Source of the DNA: an uncultured Carboxylicivirga sp.
GTDB taxonomy: Bacteria; Bacteroidota; Bacteroidia; Bacteroidales; Marinilabiliaceae
DNA length: 64,000 nucleotides
NCBI GenBank assembly: GCA_947491945.1
Contig: CANLLN010000023.1
Location: 1-64,000 of the forward strand
Direction of reading: 5' to 3'
The translations under genes and the position numbers were made by a program. The notes beneath the pieces are model-generated. The model was given only the letters and a program-made list of their open reading frames with translations, was not told the DNA's origin and ran no database searches. The first letter of the stretch is position 1, and each line of letters begins with the position of its first letter. Positions 48,942 through 59,131 of the stretch are shown here, piece after piece.

Positions 48942-50915
48942 CTATTTAGACCACCACATTTTAACAGTATACCAGTGGTTACTTGGGCCTACAGAAGGAT
49001 TTGCTTCCCGTTGTCTTTCCATGGCACCAAAAACATTACCTCCATTGGCGGCCAACTCTGAAGGCGGATACTCAGCACGTTCAGCACGGTAACCTTCGGT
49101 AACTCCACCGGCATTTTGCATCCAAGGAATATAAGCAACGGGGTTACTCGGATAACCAACACCTGGTATCCATCCGTCTGGCACTAAACCTTCGAAACCA
49201 GGAATAAAACCTTCTTCCGGATCGGAGTAATATACAGGAACATAAAATGGTAAGCCTAAACGAGTAATGGGCTCTCCTTCTGGTGTAAATGTCGCAAACT
49301 CTTCCATTGGGAAATTCTCAACGACAACTTTAGGCAACTTGGTTCTCCGCCATAATGCCCAAGCTTCGAATCCATTTGGGAACAGCGCTTTCCAACGCTC
49401 AAGCACAATTTGTTCCATAGCATCTTTAGCTCCCCATACAATTGCCGGGTGCTGCAAATACTCTTCTACAGACGCCTCATAATCCAAATTATCGGACGCA
49501 CTTTGATTGTATTTGGCAATCATCCGTTCCACATGATCTGCTCCTGCAAGGTATTTTGGATACTTGGCGAAACAAGCGCGAATACCATTTTCGTAATTGC
49601 TTTTAACATCACCCCCAATTTGCCATCGATGAGCTGCCTCTGCAAGCAGAAAACAAACTTCATCATAACTCATAATAATGCTTTTATTAGTGACGTTACC
49701 AAAGGTTGTTGGATTAACAGCTGCGAAACAGTTATACTGCAAAAACTCAGCTTCTTCAGGCGTAGTTGGTTTCTCTCTGGGTGAAAACCCGGTTAATTTA
49801 ATCCCAATATTGGCATTGGCCAATTCGCCTAAATCGGCAACATCAACAGTAATGTACTGCAGGTCTCCCAGCTCATTTTCGTCTGGTCGCCAGGTTCTAA
49901 GACTTACATTGGGGATATACGGTTCGCCACTATGTGCTCCTTTTATAAAGGGATTGTAGTCAATTTGTCCTTCCCATGCCTCAATATCGTAGGCGGTTGA
50001 GGACTTTACATACTGAGAGGCTACCCAAAAGATACGAGCATCTTTAGTATCCTGCATTTCTCTAACAAATGGCTCCCCTACAAAACACTCTTCCCATCTT
50101 CTCTGGTATCCACTAAAAACAGCTGCCGATTGATTGATATGTATACCGGCACCCCCCAGTTCTTCATGCGAAACGGTGGCATCATCATCCAAACTAGTCA
50201 TTACTCCGGCACTGTGGCTAATGGCATCGCTAACTACTTTTTTAGCTTCTTCGGCATTAACATTTACCATTCTCATACCCACACGCATTAGGTAGGAGTT
50301 AACAAATTTTTGCCATTTCGTAATATCACCGGCATACATCAGGTCCGATTTTCCGGTAAATGGTGTTCCTGATTCGAGCTGGGTACGCGCCTCTTGTAAA
50401 TCTGCAATGATATAGGCGTATACATCTTTTTGATTGTCATATTTTGGTGATAAAACGCCATCGACAAAGCCTTTACCGGCTTCTTTATAGGGGATATCCC
50501 CAAAAATATCTGTTAACCGGTGCAGGGTAATAGCCTTGAGTATCTTAACCTGAGCGAGTTTGGCATCGTTTTGATTGTTTTCGTTGCTTACTTGAAGTTT
50601 ACTGCGAAGATCAGCCAAGTTTTTAATGGTGGTTGTGAATTGTGTGTTCCAATAACCATTTAACGCACTCAAGTCTCTAAACGCCTGTCCATCTGGATAA
50701 ATATGATTTCCCAATCCGGACAATGGTAAAACGGTTGACCCCAGTGCATAGTACATATTTCCACCAACATGAGCCAGTTGCGAATAAGCGAACTGGTACT
50801 CATCGTTGATTTCTGTATTTTTATTGGGGTTGAAATTGATCTCTTCAAAATCTTTTGTGCAGGCAATTGCTATTATTGCCAGCAAAAGGACTGAAATTTT
50901 ATATAAATATTTCAT
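48942..50915 (-). CDS. susD: SusD-like lipoprotein of the second SusC/SusD pair
   Basis: 657-aa lipoprotein. I start at the Met beginning MKYLYKISVLLLAI because it leads directly into the lipobox at Cys19 (AIACTKD); the frame stays open to 50942. It belongs to the SusD/RagB-like group that starts with a FNPNKNTEINDEYQF-type motif (SusD_2-like), different from the first SusD in this window. It retains the early helical repeats (HRLTDIFGDIPY) and a long loop-rich C-terminal half. It follows its SusC by 93 bp. The two pairs are of different subfamilies, so they probably import different oligosaccharides. Confidence 0.92.
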   Translation of the reverse strand: MKYLYKISVLLLAIIAIACTKDFEEINFNPNKNTEINDEYQFAYSQLAHVGGNMYYALGSTVLPLSGLGNHIYPDGQAFRDLSALNGYWNTQFTTTIKNLADLRSKLQVSNENNQNDAKLAQVKILKAITLHRLTDIFGDIPYKEAGKGFVDGVLSPKYDNQKDVYAYIIADLQEARTQLESGTPFTGKSDLMYAGDITKWQKFVNSYLMRVGMRMVNVNAEEAKKVVSDAISHSAGVMTSLDDDATVSHEELGGAGIHINQSAAVFSGYQRRWEECFVGEPFVREMQDTKDARIFWVASQYVKSSTAYDIEAWEGQIDYNPFIKGAHSGEPYIPNVSLRTWRPDENELGDLQYITVDVADLGELANANIGIKLTGFSPREKPTTPEEAEFLQYNCFAAVNPTTFGNVTNKSIIMSYDEVCFLLAEAAHRWQIGGDVKSNYENGIRACFAKYPKYLAGADHVERMIAKYNQSASDNLDYEASVEEYLQHPAIVWGAKDAMEQIVLERWKALFPNGFEAWALWRRTKLPKVVVENFPMEEFATFTPEGEPITRLGLPFYVPVYYSDPEEGFIPGFEGLVPDGWIPGVGYPSNPVAYIPWMQNAGGVTEGYRAERAEYPPSELAANGGNVFGAMERQREANPSVGPSNHWYTVKMWWSK

Positions 50916-51008
50916 GTGTCTATATTTATTTTCAACTGCCACAGGGAACTCTCCACCTTAATCATTTTCCAGAGTGATTAATCCCTTATCATGGCCTGTT
51001 GCATGTGA

Positions 51009-54000
51009 TTAAAATTTGAGATTTAAGTTAGCTCCAAAACTACGGGTCAATGGCATGCCATAGGTCTCAAGTCCCTGTCCACTGCCACTTCCAAGTGCTG
51101 CTGCTTCCGGGTCAATGTTGTCGGTGTTGCGCCATAGGTACACCAAATTGTTTCCGAATGCCCCAACTGACAGGCTTTTTATAAACTTATTTTCAAACCA
51201 CCTTGCCGGTAAATTCCAGCTTACAGAAGCATCTCTCAGTTTAATAAAACTACCGTCATAAACATTTTCTTCATGTATCAGTCGAATATCGTGATAATAC
51301 CGTTCTGGATTGGTATTGGCGTCGTAAGGAACTAAAGCACCACTAGCATCATGCGTAACTAGGCCCTCTGGGACCCACTTCTCGCCTGCAGCATATATAT
51401 CACGCCCAACAAGTGTCTTCTTATTTTTCCCCATACCATAAGATGATTGCTCGGTGGCAGAGAAAATATCGTTTCCAAATCTGCCATCAATTAAAAATGA
51501 GATAGCTACATTCTTAATCTGAAATGTATTGCGAATACCACCCATCCAATCAGGAACACTATTTCCTAATACTTCATCTTCGTCTGCAATAATTGGTGTA
51601 CCGGAATTGGTAACAATCTTATTCCCGTATTCGTCTCGCTGATATGCCTTACCAATGATTAAACCATAGGGCTGTCCAGGACGCGCTTGTATACTGGCAC
51701 CTTGTTCCGAGGCAAGAACTAATTGGTCAAGGCCTGGATAAAGATCTATGATTTCATTTCTGTTCCTTGCCCAGTTTAAGTCAATAGTCCAGGCAAAACT
51801 ATTATTTGAAAACGGTTTAAAGTATGATGTAACCTCAATTCCGGAATTACGAATAGAACCGGTATTAATTAAAGCTCCATTATAACCTGTTGAAGAACCA
51901 ATTGCGACATTTAAAATTTGATCATCCGCAGTTTGGTCATAATAAGTTACATCTAGTCCAACTCTATTATTAAAAAATTTCAAATCGAAACCCAGTTCAT
52001 AAGAGGTCGACATAGAAGGTCTCAAGTCTTGATTGGGAATATTATTGCCTGAAATACTACCGATAGGCGTGCCACTATGCGTAAACTGGTCGATGGTATA
52101 ATATTGTTGTAACACATAAGGATTTGCATCAGACCCTACTTTGGCCCATGAAGCTCTTAGTTTACCGAATGAAAACCATGCCGGCTGGTTGAGAAATTCA
52201 GTGAAGATCAAAGATGAACTTACCGATGGATAGAAATACGAGTTATTATCGGCTGGTAAGGTGGAAGACCAGTCATTACGGGCTGAGAAATCGACATAGA
52301 TAAAATCGCGGTATCCTAATTGAGTAGTTGCATATAAAGAGTTAATAGCACGTTCGGTAATGATGCGATTGGAGCTTCTGGTATTGCCGGAAAATGGATT
52401 TTGCAGATTCGGATCTGAAAAATTCTCTGAGGTATTGATAATTGTTTCGCTCCATGCTTGCATTCTGTTTCCTCCTGCATTTACATTAAAGCTAAAATCC
52501 TCACCAAAATTCGTATTGTATGAGGCCAATACATCAAAATTATTCTCCCAGCTCTTATTATTCGCCTGTCGAGCATAACCAATTGAACTATATGAGCCTG
52601 CCGTACCTATAGGACGAGTCACCACTGTTTTGTAAAAATTGAGATCTGCACCTGCACGTGCTGTTAAAGATAGTTGCTTAGAGAAAGCATACTTTAATGA
52701 AGCCATTCCCAACACGCGGTCTTTATTCATTGAATTGGTCGCTTCGTAAGCATCCCAATAGGGATTGCTATTTTGGAAATCATAACCAATAGGGTGACCG
52801 TCATCATCTTTGTACGACTTCAGTTCTTTTACATCATAACTATCTGGTAAATAATAAAGTGCATATATAGCTCCCACACTTCGGTTATCTGATTGTTCAT
52901 TTGCATAACTCACTTTTACATCAAGCGTTAATTTATCGTCATAAAGTTTACTCGTTGAGCGTAAAGCGAATGTGTTTCTTGAATAGTCGGTATTTGGAAT
53001 GATACCTTCGTTACTTAAATTGGAATAGGAAAAGCGCAAAGATGTATTTTCTGAACCACCTGTAATGGCCACACTATTATTTAGCGTCATCCCCGTTTTA
53101 AAGAATTCATCGTAATTTTCATGAAACTTGTAAATCCGTTCTTTACCGTCATAGGTTGCATCGTAAGTTTGATTGGCATATTTAGCTCCCCACATCATGA
53201 GCTGTCTTCTGGCGGCATCAACAGAGGTTGAGATTTTCCCTGCCTGGCCTTGTCCATACTGATCCTGCCAGTCTGGAAGTATTAAGGCCTGATCAAAGGT
53301 AGCTTTTGAGCTAAATTCAACACCAATATTTTTTTGGAAAGAGTCGCCACTCTTGGTGGTAATAAGCACTACCCCATTGATAGCACGCGTACCGTATAAC
53401 GCTGTTGCAGCCGGCCCTTTTAAGACTGACATGGAAGCTATGTCATCTGGATTAATGGAAGCCAGTCCATCTCCATAATCAGCACTTGATCCAGTGACAG
53501 AGTTATTGTTCATTGGTATACCATCAACAACATACAACGGCTGATTACTGCCAGCCAGGGTCGAATTACCACGAATAATCACACGAGATGAAGATCCGGC
53601 ACCACCGACACTGGGGGAAATTTGCATCCCGGCCACTTTACCACTAAGAGCATTCATTACGTTAGCATCCTGCGACTTGTCAAATTCGTCACCTTTAACT
53701 TCGGAAACGGCATAACCAAGCTCCTTTTTCTCCCGAGAGATTCCCAAAGCGGTTACCACAACATCATCCAATAGTTCAGTGGACTCTATCAAAGTTATGT
53801 TTAGGGTTGTAAGTCCCGCAACCTCCTTTACTACACTTTCAAATCCAATAAAGGAGAATTGTAGTTTGGCCCCTTCACTTACTACAATCGTAAAATTTCC
53901 CTCCATGCCACTCAGGGTTCCATTGTTTGGGTTTGCAACTTCCACAATTGTAACTCCAGGAACAGGGAGCCCATTTTGATCCTTAATAGTGCCCGATACA

Positions 54001-54101
54001 GACTTTGTTTGTGCTAAAACAAAATAATTGGAGGCTATTAACAGGAAACTCACCAATAGACTCCGTAAAAAATTCGGTTTGTTTGTGATTTTTTTCATCA
54101 A
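51009..54101 (-). CDS. susC: SusC/RagA-family TonB-dependent transporter, second pair
   Basis: 1030-aa outer-membrane importer. Signal peptide about 1-30; carboxypeptidase-D regulatory-like domain (about 33-110, VSGTIKDQNGLPVPGV); plug (about 115-255) with the signature ALYGTRAINGVVLITTKSG; then the barrel to a C-terminal Phe (SFGANLNLKF). No STN domain. It pairs with the SusD-like lipoprotein downstream. The long non-coding upstream region holds a short tandem repeat and a decayed coding remnant. Confidence 0.95.
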   Translation of the reverse strand: MMKKITNKPNFLRSLLVSFLLIASNYFVLAQTKSVSGTIKDQNGLPVPGVTIVEVANPNNGTLSGMEGNFTIVVSEGAKLQFSFIGFESVVKEVAGLTTLNITLIESTELLDDVVVTALGISREKKELGYAVSEVKGDEFDKSQDANVMNALSGKVAGMQISPSVGGAGSSSRVIIRGNSTLAGSNQPLYVVDGIPMNNNSVTGSSADYGDGLASINPDDIASMSVLKGPAATALYGTRAINGVVLITTKSGDSFQKNIGVEFSSKATFDQALILPDWQDQYGQGQAGKISTSVDAARRQLMMWGAKYANQTYDATYDGKERIYKFHENYDEFFKTGMTLNNSVAITGGSENTSLRFSYSNLSNEGIIPNTDYSRNTFALRSTSKLYDDKLTLDVKVSYANEQSDNRSVGAIYALYYLPDSYDVKELKSYKDDDGHPIGYDFQNSNPYWDAYEATNSMNKDRVLGMASLKYAFSKQLSLTARAGADLNFYKTVVTRPIGTAGSYSSIGYARQANNKSWENNFDVLASYNTNFGEDFSFNVNAGGNRMQAWSETIINTSENFSDPNLQNPFSGNTRSSNRIITERAINSLYATTQLGYRDFIYVDFSARNDWSSTLPADNNSYFYPSVSSSLIFTEFLNQPAWFSFGKLRASWAKVGSDANPYVLQQYYTIDQFTHSGTPIGSISGNNIPNQDLRPSMSTSYELGFDLKFFNNRVGLDVTYYDQTADDQILNVAIGSSTGYNGALINTGSIRNSGIEVTSYFKPFSNNSFAWTIDLNWARNRNEIIDLYPGLDQLVLASEQGASIQARPGQPYGLIIGKAYQRDEYGNKIVTNSGTPIIADEDEVLGNSVPDWMGGIRNTFQIKNVAISFLIDGRFGNDIFSATEQSSYGMGKNKKTLVGRDIYAAGEKWVPEGLVTHDASGALVPYDANTNPERYYHDIRLIHEENVYDGSFIKLRDASVSWNLPARWFENKFIKSLSVGAFGNNLVYLWRNTDNIDPEAAALGSGSGQGLETYGMPLTRSFGANLNLKF

Positions 54102-54484
54102 CTTTGTTTTTAGTAGTTAACTAAAAGGATTTAAACTTCATTTTACTGCATTATCACCTGCTTCAATTTCATAGAAGCTGCATAGAAGCAATAAACATGT
54201 AAGAGAAAATAACATAGAGTGAAAAGAAGCTTTTCAATAAGGTTTAGCTATGTCGATTTTTACCATAACCTAAGCCAACTTAAAGAGGCCCTTTACATCC
54301 AATATATTTATACATCAAAATTAGATTGTTCCATAATACTACCGAAGTATTTTTTTGTCATTATAATGTACTATTTTATCATTTAGCCTTATGATTACAC
54401 TTCAATTAACTCGCAAGAACGTTTTTAGCTTTACTCAACCCTATTCACTTTAAATATCTATACAAAAAGACAATAAAGCCACAA
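54102..54484. promoter_or_regulatory. Upstream region of the second susC, with a tandem 9-bp repeat
   Basis: Presumed promoter and leader for the second susC. CATAGAAGC occurs twice in direct orientation (54170-54178 and 54181-54189), 11 bp apart, 69-88 bp before the start codon; this one-turn spacing could be a binding site. A minus-strand TAATTTTG (54323-54316) fits the -7 consensus TAnnTTTG but would give a leader of over 200 bases. No T-tailed terminator is seen. Confidence 0.35.
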
Positions 54485-55020
54485 TCATAAGTTCATCAAG
54501 AAAGAATTGCCGACGATCCACTCCCAATAACCGCTTTCTTTTTTACGATTACATTGATAATACTTTTTCATTGCTTCATTGATAGGATTCCGTAAGGCCT
54601 CAGACAGAAACGAACTGGTTTTTTCGTCCAGTAATCGCTATTTATGCAAAAACAGGGTTCTATGAGGCTTTTACCGTCGAACTCTACAACCCTATAAACA
54701 ATTTCTGCATGGTTGACAATAATTTGATCATTTTACTAACGAAATGGATTCATGTAGCTGTGCATACCAGGCATAAGGCGCCCACACCTTTTGGATAGTA
54801 TCCATGAATCATGTTTCGCCCATTAGCTACTAGAACGCTTATTGAATTCACTAAAAAGTATTGACTGCACCTGGTTACGTTTTTCGGGCCATTTCCTATA
54901 ACAACCTTGAATTATGCCACATAACGCATCATCCACATCTTTAACAGATTAGATTCAGCGATAACTCCCAAATAAATGAAATCATGCTGCTATAACTTTC
55001 CATGGAAGCAGAATAACTAC
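54485..55020 (-). pseudogene. Decayed coding remnant, family not recognised
   Basis: The minus strand reads as protein-like sequence but in several frames joined by small shifts. In order: SYSSMISFIWELSLNL, then VKDVDDALCGIIQGCYRKWP, then MDTIQKVWAPYAWYAQLHES. A shift in an AAAA run at about 54730 leads to NDQIIVNHAEIVYRVVEFDG, then SDYWTKKPVRFCLRPYG. A shift at about 54591 leads to NPINEAMKKYYQ and KKESGYWEWIVGNSFLMNL, ending at a stop at 54485. Aromatic-rich, well-ordered composition and one-base joins argue for a once intact gene of about 175 codons. I do not recognise the family. It lies between the sulfatase and susC genes. Confidence 0.5.
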
Positions 55021-55045
55021 TCTTTACGAAATACAATCACTCTGC

Positions 55046-56605
55046 TTATTGGTTATCATTCGCTTTTTGGGGTCTGGACATTGCCCGCTTCCAGTTTTTA
55101 TATATACCTGTAAGCTCCTTTACCTTTTCGGGGTATTTTTCTGCCAAATTAGTTACTTCACCTATGTCTTCTTTTAAATTAAAAAGGTTTGTGCCTCCTG
55201 GATAATAATCATCAGGCCCCTCTACGCATAGTCCATCTTCATATTTGAAACCGCGATGTTCCCAATCACAGTTACTGGTTAATTTCCAATCGCCTTTCCT
55301 AACGGCCCATATTTTATTACTTCCTTTCGCCCAACACAAACTCAAGTGATGCTGAATGCTATCATTATTAAATACCGGAAGGAGACTCTTGCCATCCAGA
55401 TTTTCTGGAATACTGCCACCTACTAACGCTAATAGTGTAGGAAATAAGTCCATAGAGGATACAAGATTATGAAACTTAGCTGCCGGTATTTTTTGGGGCC
55501 AGCTAATTATCATGGGTATACGAATCCCCCCTTCTCCAAACATATATTTATAACCACGCAGAGGGGTGTTGTCAGAATAGGTATTGATCGTACCTCCATT
55601 ATCTGAGATGAAGATAATAATCGTATTTTCTAATTTACCTTCTTCGTCAAGCGTATTGTATAGCCTTCGAATATTGTCATCCAAAGCTTTTAGTTGTGCT
55701 AAATAAGCTTTTCTCCCATATGGATATATCTTTCCCATATGCCCCCATTGGTTATGAAACTCTTGGTGTTTCATATCAGTTGGTTCCCAGTATGGAAATT
55801 CCCATTTATCGGCATTGCGATCAAAAGGAGTATAGGGAATCCCCACTAGATTTGCGTATTTTTCGGGAACAACATATGTTGGCTGGTGCACTGCATTGTA
55901 TGATAACTGAATATAGAATGGCTGACCACCCCGATCACGCTTCACAAACTCAATTGCTTCATCAGTAAATATCTCTGTAGTAAAACCATTTTCATAAGAT
56001 ACTTCTTCTCTCTTATCATTTTTAACCAATGGCCCTATCACCTGGCATCCAAACTCTTCTACTCCTTTAGCTTTATATGCTTCAACATCTTTTTCGCTCA
56101 ATCGTATGTAATCCCAGGTATGATGCATAAAACCTAGAAACTCGTCAAAACCATGGTCCGTTGGATATTCTGCAGCACCACCATTCATGTGAGTTTTTCC
56201 TACCTTTTTGGTATTATAACCTAGTTTCTTTAAGGCTTGAGGGATGGTGAGTTCATTGGATGGCAAGCCACCTTCATTGTACCAATAATTACCCCATCGT
56301 TGCTGGTATCTACCTGTTATTAAACCAGCTCTGGAAGGGCTGCAGATTGGCGCCGTTGAATAGGCATTGGTAAAATAGGCACCCTTTTCTGCCAACAAAT
56401 CAATCGCTGGTGTACCAATCGCTTTGACATCTTGTGGAGCCTGAGATAAAAAGCTCATATCGGCATATCCAAGATCATCGACTACTATTAAAACAACATT
56501 GGGTCGGTTATCATGCGTGAAGCCATCAGCACTTGCCTGATGATTCCCACCTATAATGATAATCGTAAGTAAAAACAGTACTCTTCTTCGCATCCTTAAA
56601 GTCAT
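55046..56605 (-). CDS. S1 sulfatase
   Basis: 519-aa formylglycine-dependent sulfatase. Signal peptide about 1-26 (QASAD); start may be Met1 or Met5. Active-site Cys88 in PICSPSRAGLITG; metal ligands in VVDDLGYADM; GKTHMNGG and FISDNGG complete the active site. It contains a middle region (about 165-300) rich in W and Y, which in S1 enzymes shapes substrate choice. It resembles neither S1_11-like sulfatase of the plus-strand operon. The subfamily and target sulfate cannot be fixed from sequence alone. It lies 103 bp after the GH20 gene on the same strand, so desulfation of a hexosamine substrate is possible. Confidence 0.88.
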   Translation of the reverse strand: MTLRMRRRVLFLLTIIIIGGNHQASADGFTHDNRPNVVLIVVDDLGYADMSFLSQAPQDVKAIGTPAIDLLAEKGAYFTNAYSTAPICSPSRAGLITGRYQQRWGNYWYNEGGLPSNELTIPQALKKLGYNTKKVGKTHMNGGAAEYPTDHGFDEFLGFMHHTWDYIRLSEKDVEAYKAKGVEEFGCQVIGPLVKNDKREEVSYENGFTTEIFTDEAIEFVKRDRGGQPFYIQLSYNAVHQPTYVVPEKYANLVGIPYTPFDRNADKWEFPYWEPTDMKHQEFHNQWGHMGKIYPYGRKAYLAQLKALDDNIRRLYNTLDEEGKLENTIIIFISDNGGTINTYSDNTPLRGYKYMFGEGGIRIPMIISWPQKIPAAKFHNLVSSMDLFPTLLALVGGSIPENLDGKSLLPVFNNDSIQHHLSLCWAKGSNKIWAVRKGDWKLTSNCDWEHRGFKYEDGLCVEGPDDYYPGGTNLFNLKEDIGEVTNLAEKYPEKVKELTGIYKNWKRAMSRPQKANDNQ

Positions 56606-56708
56606 AATAGTTTCCAGTTTTATAGGGTTTTACTCTGACAATCCCCACAGCAGCTATGCTAAATTTATTCATACAATGCTACCCAAACGAGCAGCGCCAA
56701 AGGGATAT

Positions 56709-59033
56709 CTATATCTTAATCGTTCTATGGAGTACTAAACCCTTTAATCCACGAACCTTATCCCCTGAAGGCAAGATAACCTCTATACCAAGCTCTTGCC
56801 CGCCGGTAGACTCAAAATAAATCAGCTTAAAGGGATACTTACCTCCTTTGAGCGCCAAGTTACTTTTCTTGTATTCTGGCGCATGACACCCGTCATTATC
56901 AATTATCAATTGATTATTCAGAAAAAACTGTGCCCCATCGTCGGAACCCAACTTAAACTTATACAAACCAGTTTGTTCGATATTAATATATCCTTGAAAC
57001 ACCACTCCGAAATGATCTTCCGGGGCTTCTTCAGGTAGGCCTATTTGAGTTACATCAAAGACTCTACCTTGTGCTCTATCCACCTCACTACATGTGGTAA
57101 ACTGTCCTTCAACAAATTTACATGTAAGTTCTTCTCTTTCATTTGTGGCCGAAAGACCTTGCATAAATTCTAACTTAACAGCGGGAACTTCGAGCACTTC
57201 ACTAACTTCTCCTGTCTGGTTTATTGCCACCGCTTTCACCACTCCCTCCTCTGAAATAAGAATCCCATTCTCATACAAGTTGGATGATTGGTTAGGGGTT
57301 GAACCATCCAGGGTATAGTAAATTTTCCCACCTATTGCGTTATTGATCAGATCCAATGTGTCTGAAGTAATAAATTCGACTTTTTGACTTGAGGCAGTCG
57401 GCATTAAAACTTTATTAAAATAATTGACTCCAAGAATATCCAGACGCTTACAATGAGTATTAAGTCGCCTTGCAAAATCATCAAAATTACGCTGACTCTT
57501 CTGCAACCATCCCACTTCGGCTAACGCGCATGCTCTTGGATAGGCCATGTACTCAACGTGGTCGCCCGAGGGCATATATTCTGTCCATAGGTTGCCCTGC
57601 ACTCCAATAATAAATTTTGCTTCGCTTTCGGTTAAGTCGGGCGGAATTGGATTATAGGAATAAACCTTACTCAAAGGTAAGAAGCCCCCGATTGCTAATG
57701 GCTCCTCATCTGAATCATTCTGATAATGATCCAGGTAGCAATAGGTATTTGGCGTCATAATTACTTTATGCTTCTGGCGGGCGGCTTCAATACCACCTTC
57801 AATACCCCGCCACGACATCACTGTTGCATTGGGAGCCAGGCCCCCTTCCAGTATCTCATCCCAGCCAATTATATCCCGGCCGTGGCCATTTAGAAACTTC
57901 TCTACCCTATTCACAAAATAGCTTTGTAAAGCATAGGCATCTTTGCACCCCTCCGTTCGCATACGGGCTTTACACTTAGGGCATTCATTCCATCTATCTT
58001 TCGGGCATTCGTCGCCACCAATATGAATATACTTGGAAGGAAAAATATCCATTACTTCCAGCAGCACATCTTCCAGGAAACGAAATGCCTGCTCATTACC
58101 GGCACAATACACGTCTTTAAAAACGCCCCAGGTTTTAGCTACGTCGTAAGGGCCACCAGTACACCCAAGATGAGGGTAGGCAGCCAAAGCGGCCTGCGCA
58201 TGCCCCGGAAGTTCAATCTCGGGAATTACGGTTATAAAGCGGTCAGCCGCATACTTAACAATTTCGCGAGCCTGCTCTTGCGTGTAATAACCTCCATAGC
58301 GCTTACCGTCATAGATATCCTTACCACCTGAGGCATGGCCAACTTTTGTCTCATTGCGATAAGCCGCCGTTTTAATCAATTCGGGATACTTTTTAATTTC
58401 AAGCCTCCACCCCTGATCTTCTGTCAGATGCCAATGAAACACATTCATCTTATGCAAAGCCAACAGGTCGATAAACTTTTTGATAAAATCCACGGGATAG
58501 AAATGGCGTCCCACATCCAGGTGCAAGCCCCTGTATGAAAATCGTGGTACATCATTAATTTCAACAGCCGGAATTAACCATTTATCAACCTCAACGACCT
58601 CCCGGCTCTCGATAATCGAGGGTAAAAGCTGCCGCATAGTCTGAAAACCATAAAACAAGCCTACTGCATTGTTGGATTTTACCAGGATCTCGGTTTCTGT
58701 TATAGTAAGCTGGTAACTTCCTTCTTCACCATTAAATGCAGAATCTTCTATAAAGGTAATAGCCCCCTCTTCACGTTCTAAAGCAACTGCCGGAGAAACA
58801 CTAAGTTTGAACCCTGTTGCAGGCGCTATAAAGTCAGCAAACGATTGTGCTACGAATTGACAGTTACCACCCCCAATAAACCTTAGCTGTGTTGACTCTG
58901 ATAAATGAAACGCCCCCTGTTTACTGACCAGTTCTGAAGGATAAGGTATAACACTATACTCATTAACAGGTGATTTACAACCTCCTATTATACAACTAAT
59001 CAACATAACCAATACTACGCAAAGCCTATTCAT
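56709..59033 (-). CDS. GH20 beta-N-acetylhexosaminidase lipoprotein with PA14 domain
   Basis: 774-aa exo-hexosaminidase removing terminal GlcNAc or GalNAc. Lipobox Cys19 (IIGGC). N-terminal GH20b domain (about 25-155); catalytic TIM barrel (about 165-515) with the catalytic Asp341-Glu342 pair in HIGGDECPKDRW and HWHLTEDQGWRL; a chitobiase C-terminal-like beta domain (about 550-625, YYTLDGSTPNQSS); and a PA14 domain (about 640-774, FKLGSDDGAQFFLNN) likely binding carbohydrate. It would act after lyase, sulfatase and GH88 steps on heparan or chondroitin fragments, or on keratan/N-glycan chains together with the neighbouring LacZ-type GH2. Confidence 0.93.
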   Translation of the reverse strand: MNRLCVVLVMLISCIIGGCKSPVNEYSVIPYPSELVSKQGAFHLSESTQLRFIGGGNCQFVAQSFADFIAPATGFKLSVSPAVALEREEGAITFIEDSAFNGEEGSYQLTITETEILVKSNNAVGLFYGFQTMRQLLPSIIESREVVEVDKWLIPAVEINDVPRFSYRGLHLDVGRHFYPVDFIKKFIDLLALHKMNVFHWHLTEDQGWRLEIKKYPELIKTAAYRNETKVGHASGGKDIYDGKRYGGYYTQEQAREIVKYAADRFITVIPEIELPGHAQAALAAYPHLGCTGGPYDVAKTWGVFKDVYCAGNEQAFRFLEDVLLEVMDIFPSKYIHIGGDECPKDRWNECPKCKARMRTEGCKDAYALQSYFVNRVEKFLNGHGRDIIGWDEILEGGLAPNATVMSWRGIEGGIEAARQKHKVIMTPNTYCYLDHYQNDSDEEPLAIGGFLPLSKVYSYNPIPPDLTESEAKFIIGVQGNLWTEYMPSGDHVEYMAYPRACALAEVGWLQKSQRNFDDFARRLNTHCKRLDILGVNYFNKVLMPTASSQKVEFITSDTLDLINNAIGGKIYYTLDGSTPNQSSNLYENGILISEEGVVKAVAINQTGEVSEVLEVPAVKLEFMQGLSATNEREELTCKFVEGQFTTCSEVDRAQGRVFDVTQIGLPEEAPEDHFGVVFQGYINIEQTGLYKFKLGSDDGAQFFLNNQLIIDNDGCHAPEYKKSNLALKGGKYPFKLIYFESTGGQELGIEVILPSGDKVRGLKGLVLHRTIKI

Positions 59034-59131
59034 CTCTTTTATTTTTTTTCACTCAAAAAACTATATTAAAAATTCTAATACTGGACGCCTCCTTGAACTT
59101 TCCTAATCCATCGGCCATAGCAGCTACCAGA

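Noticed and set aside
48740-48949. 69-codon GTG-started plus-strand ORF
   Set aside because: It overlaps a hairpin and the end of the SusD gene on the other strand, has no signal, domain or partner gene.
50916-50942. Upstream extension of the second SusD start
   Set aside because: Nine extra codons (MAVENKYRH) would spoil the lipoprotein signal that begins at MKYLYK.
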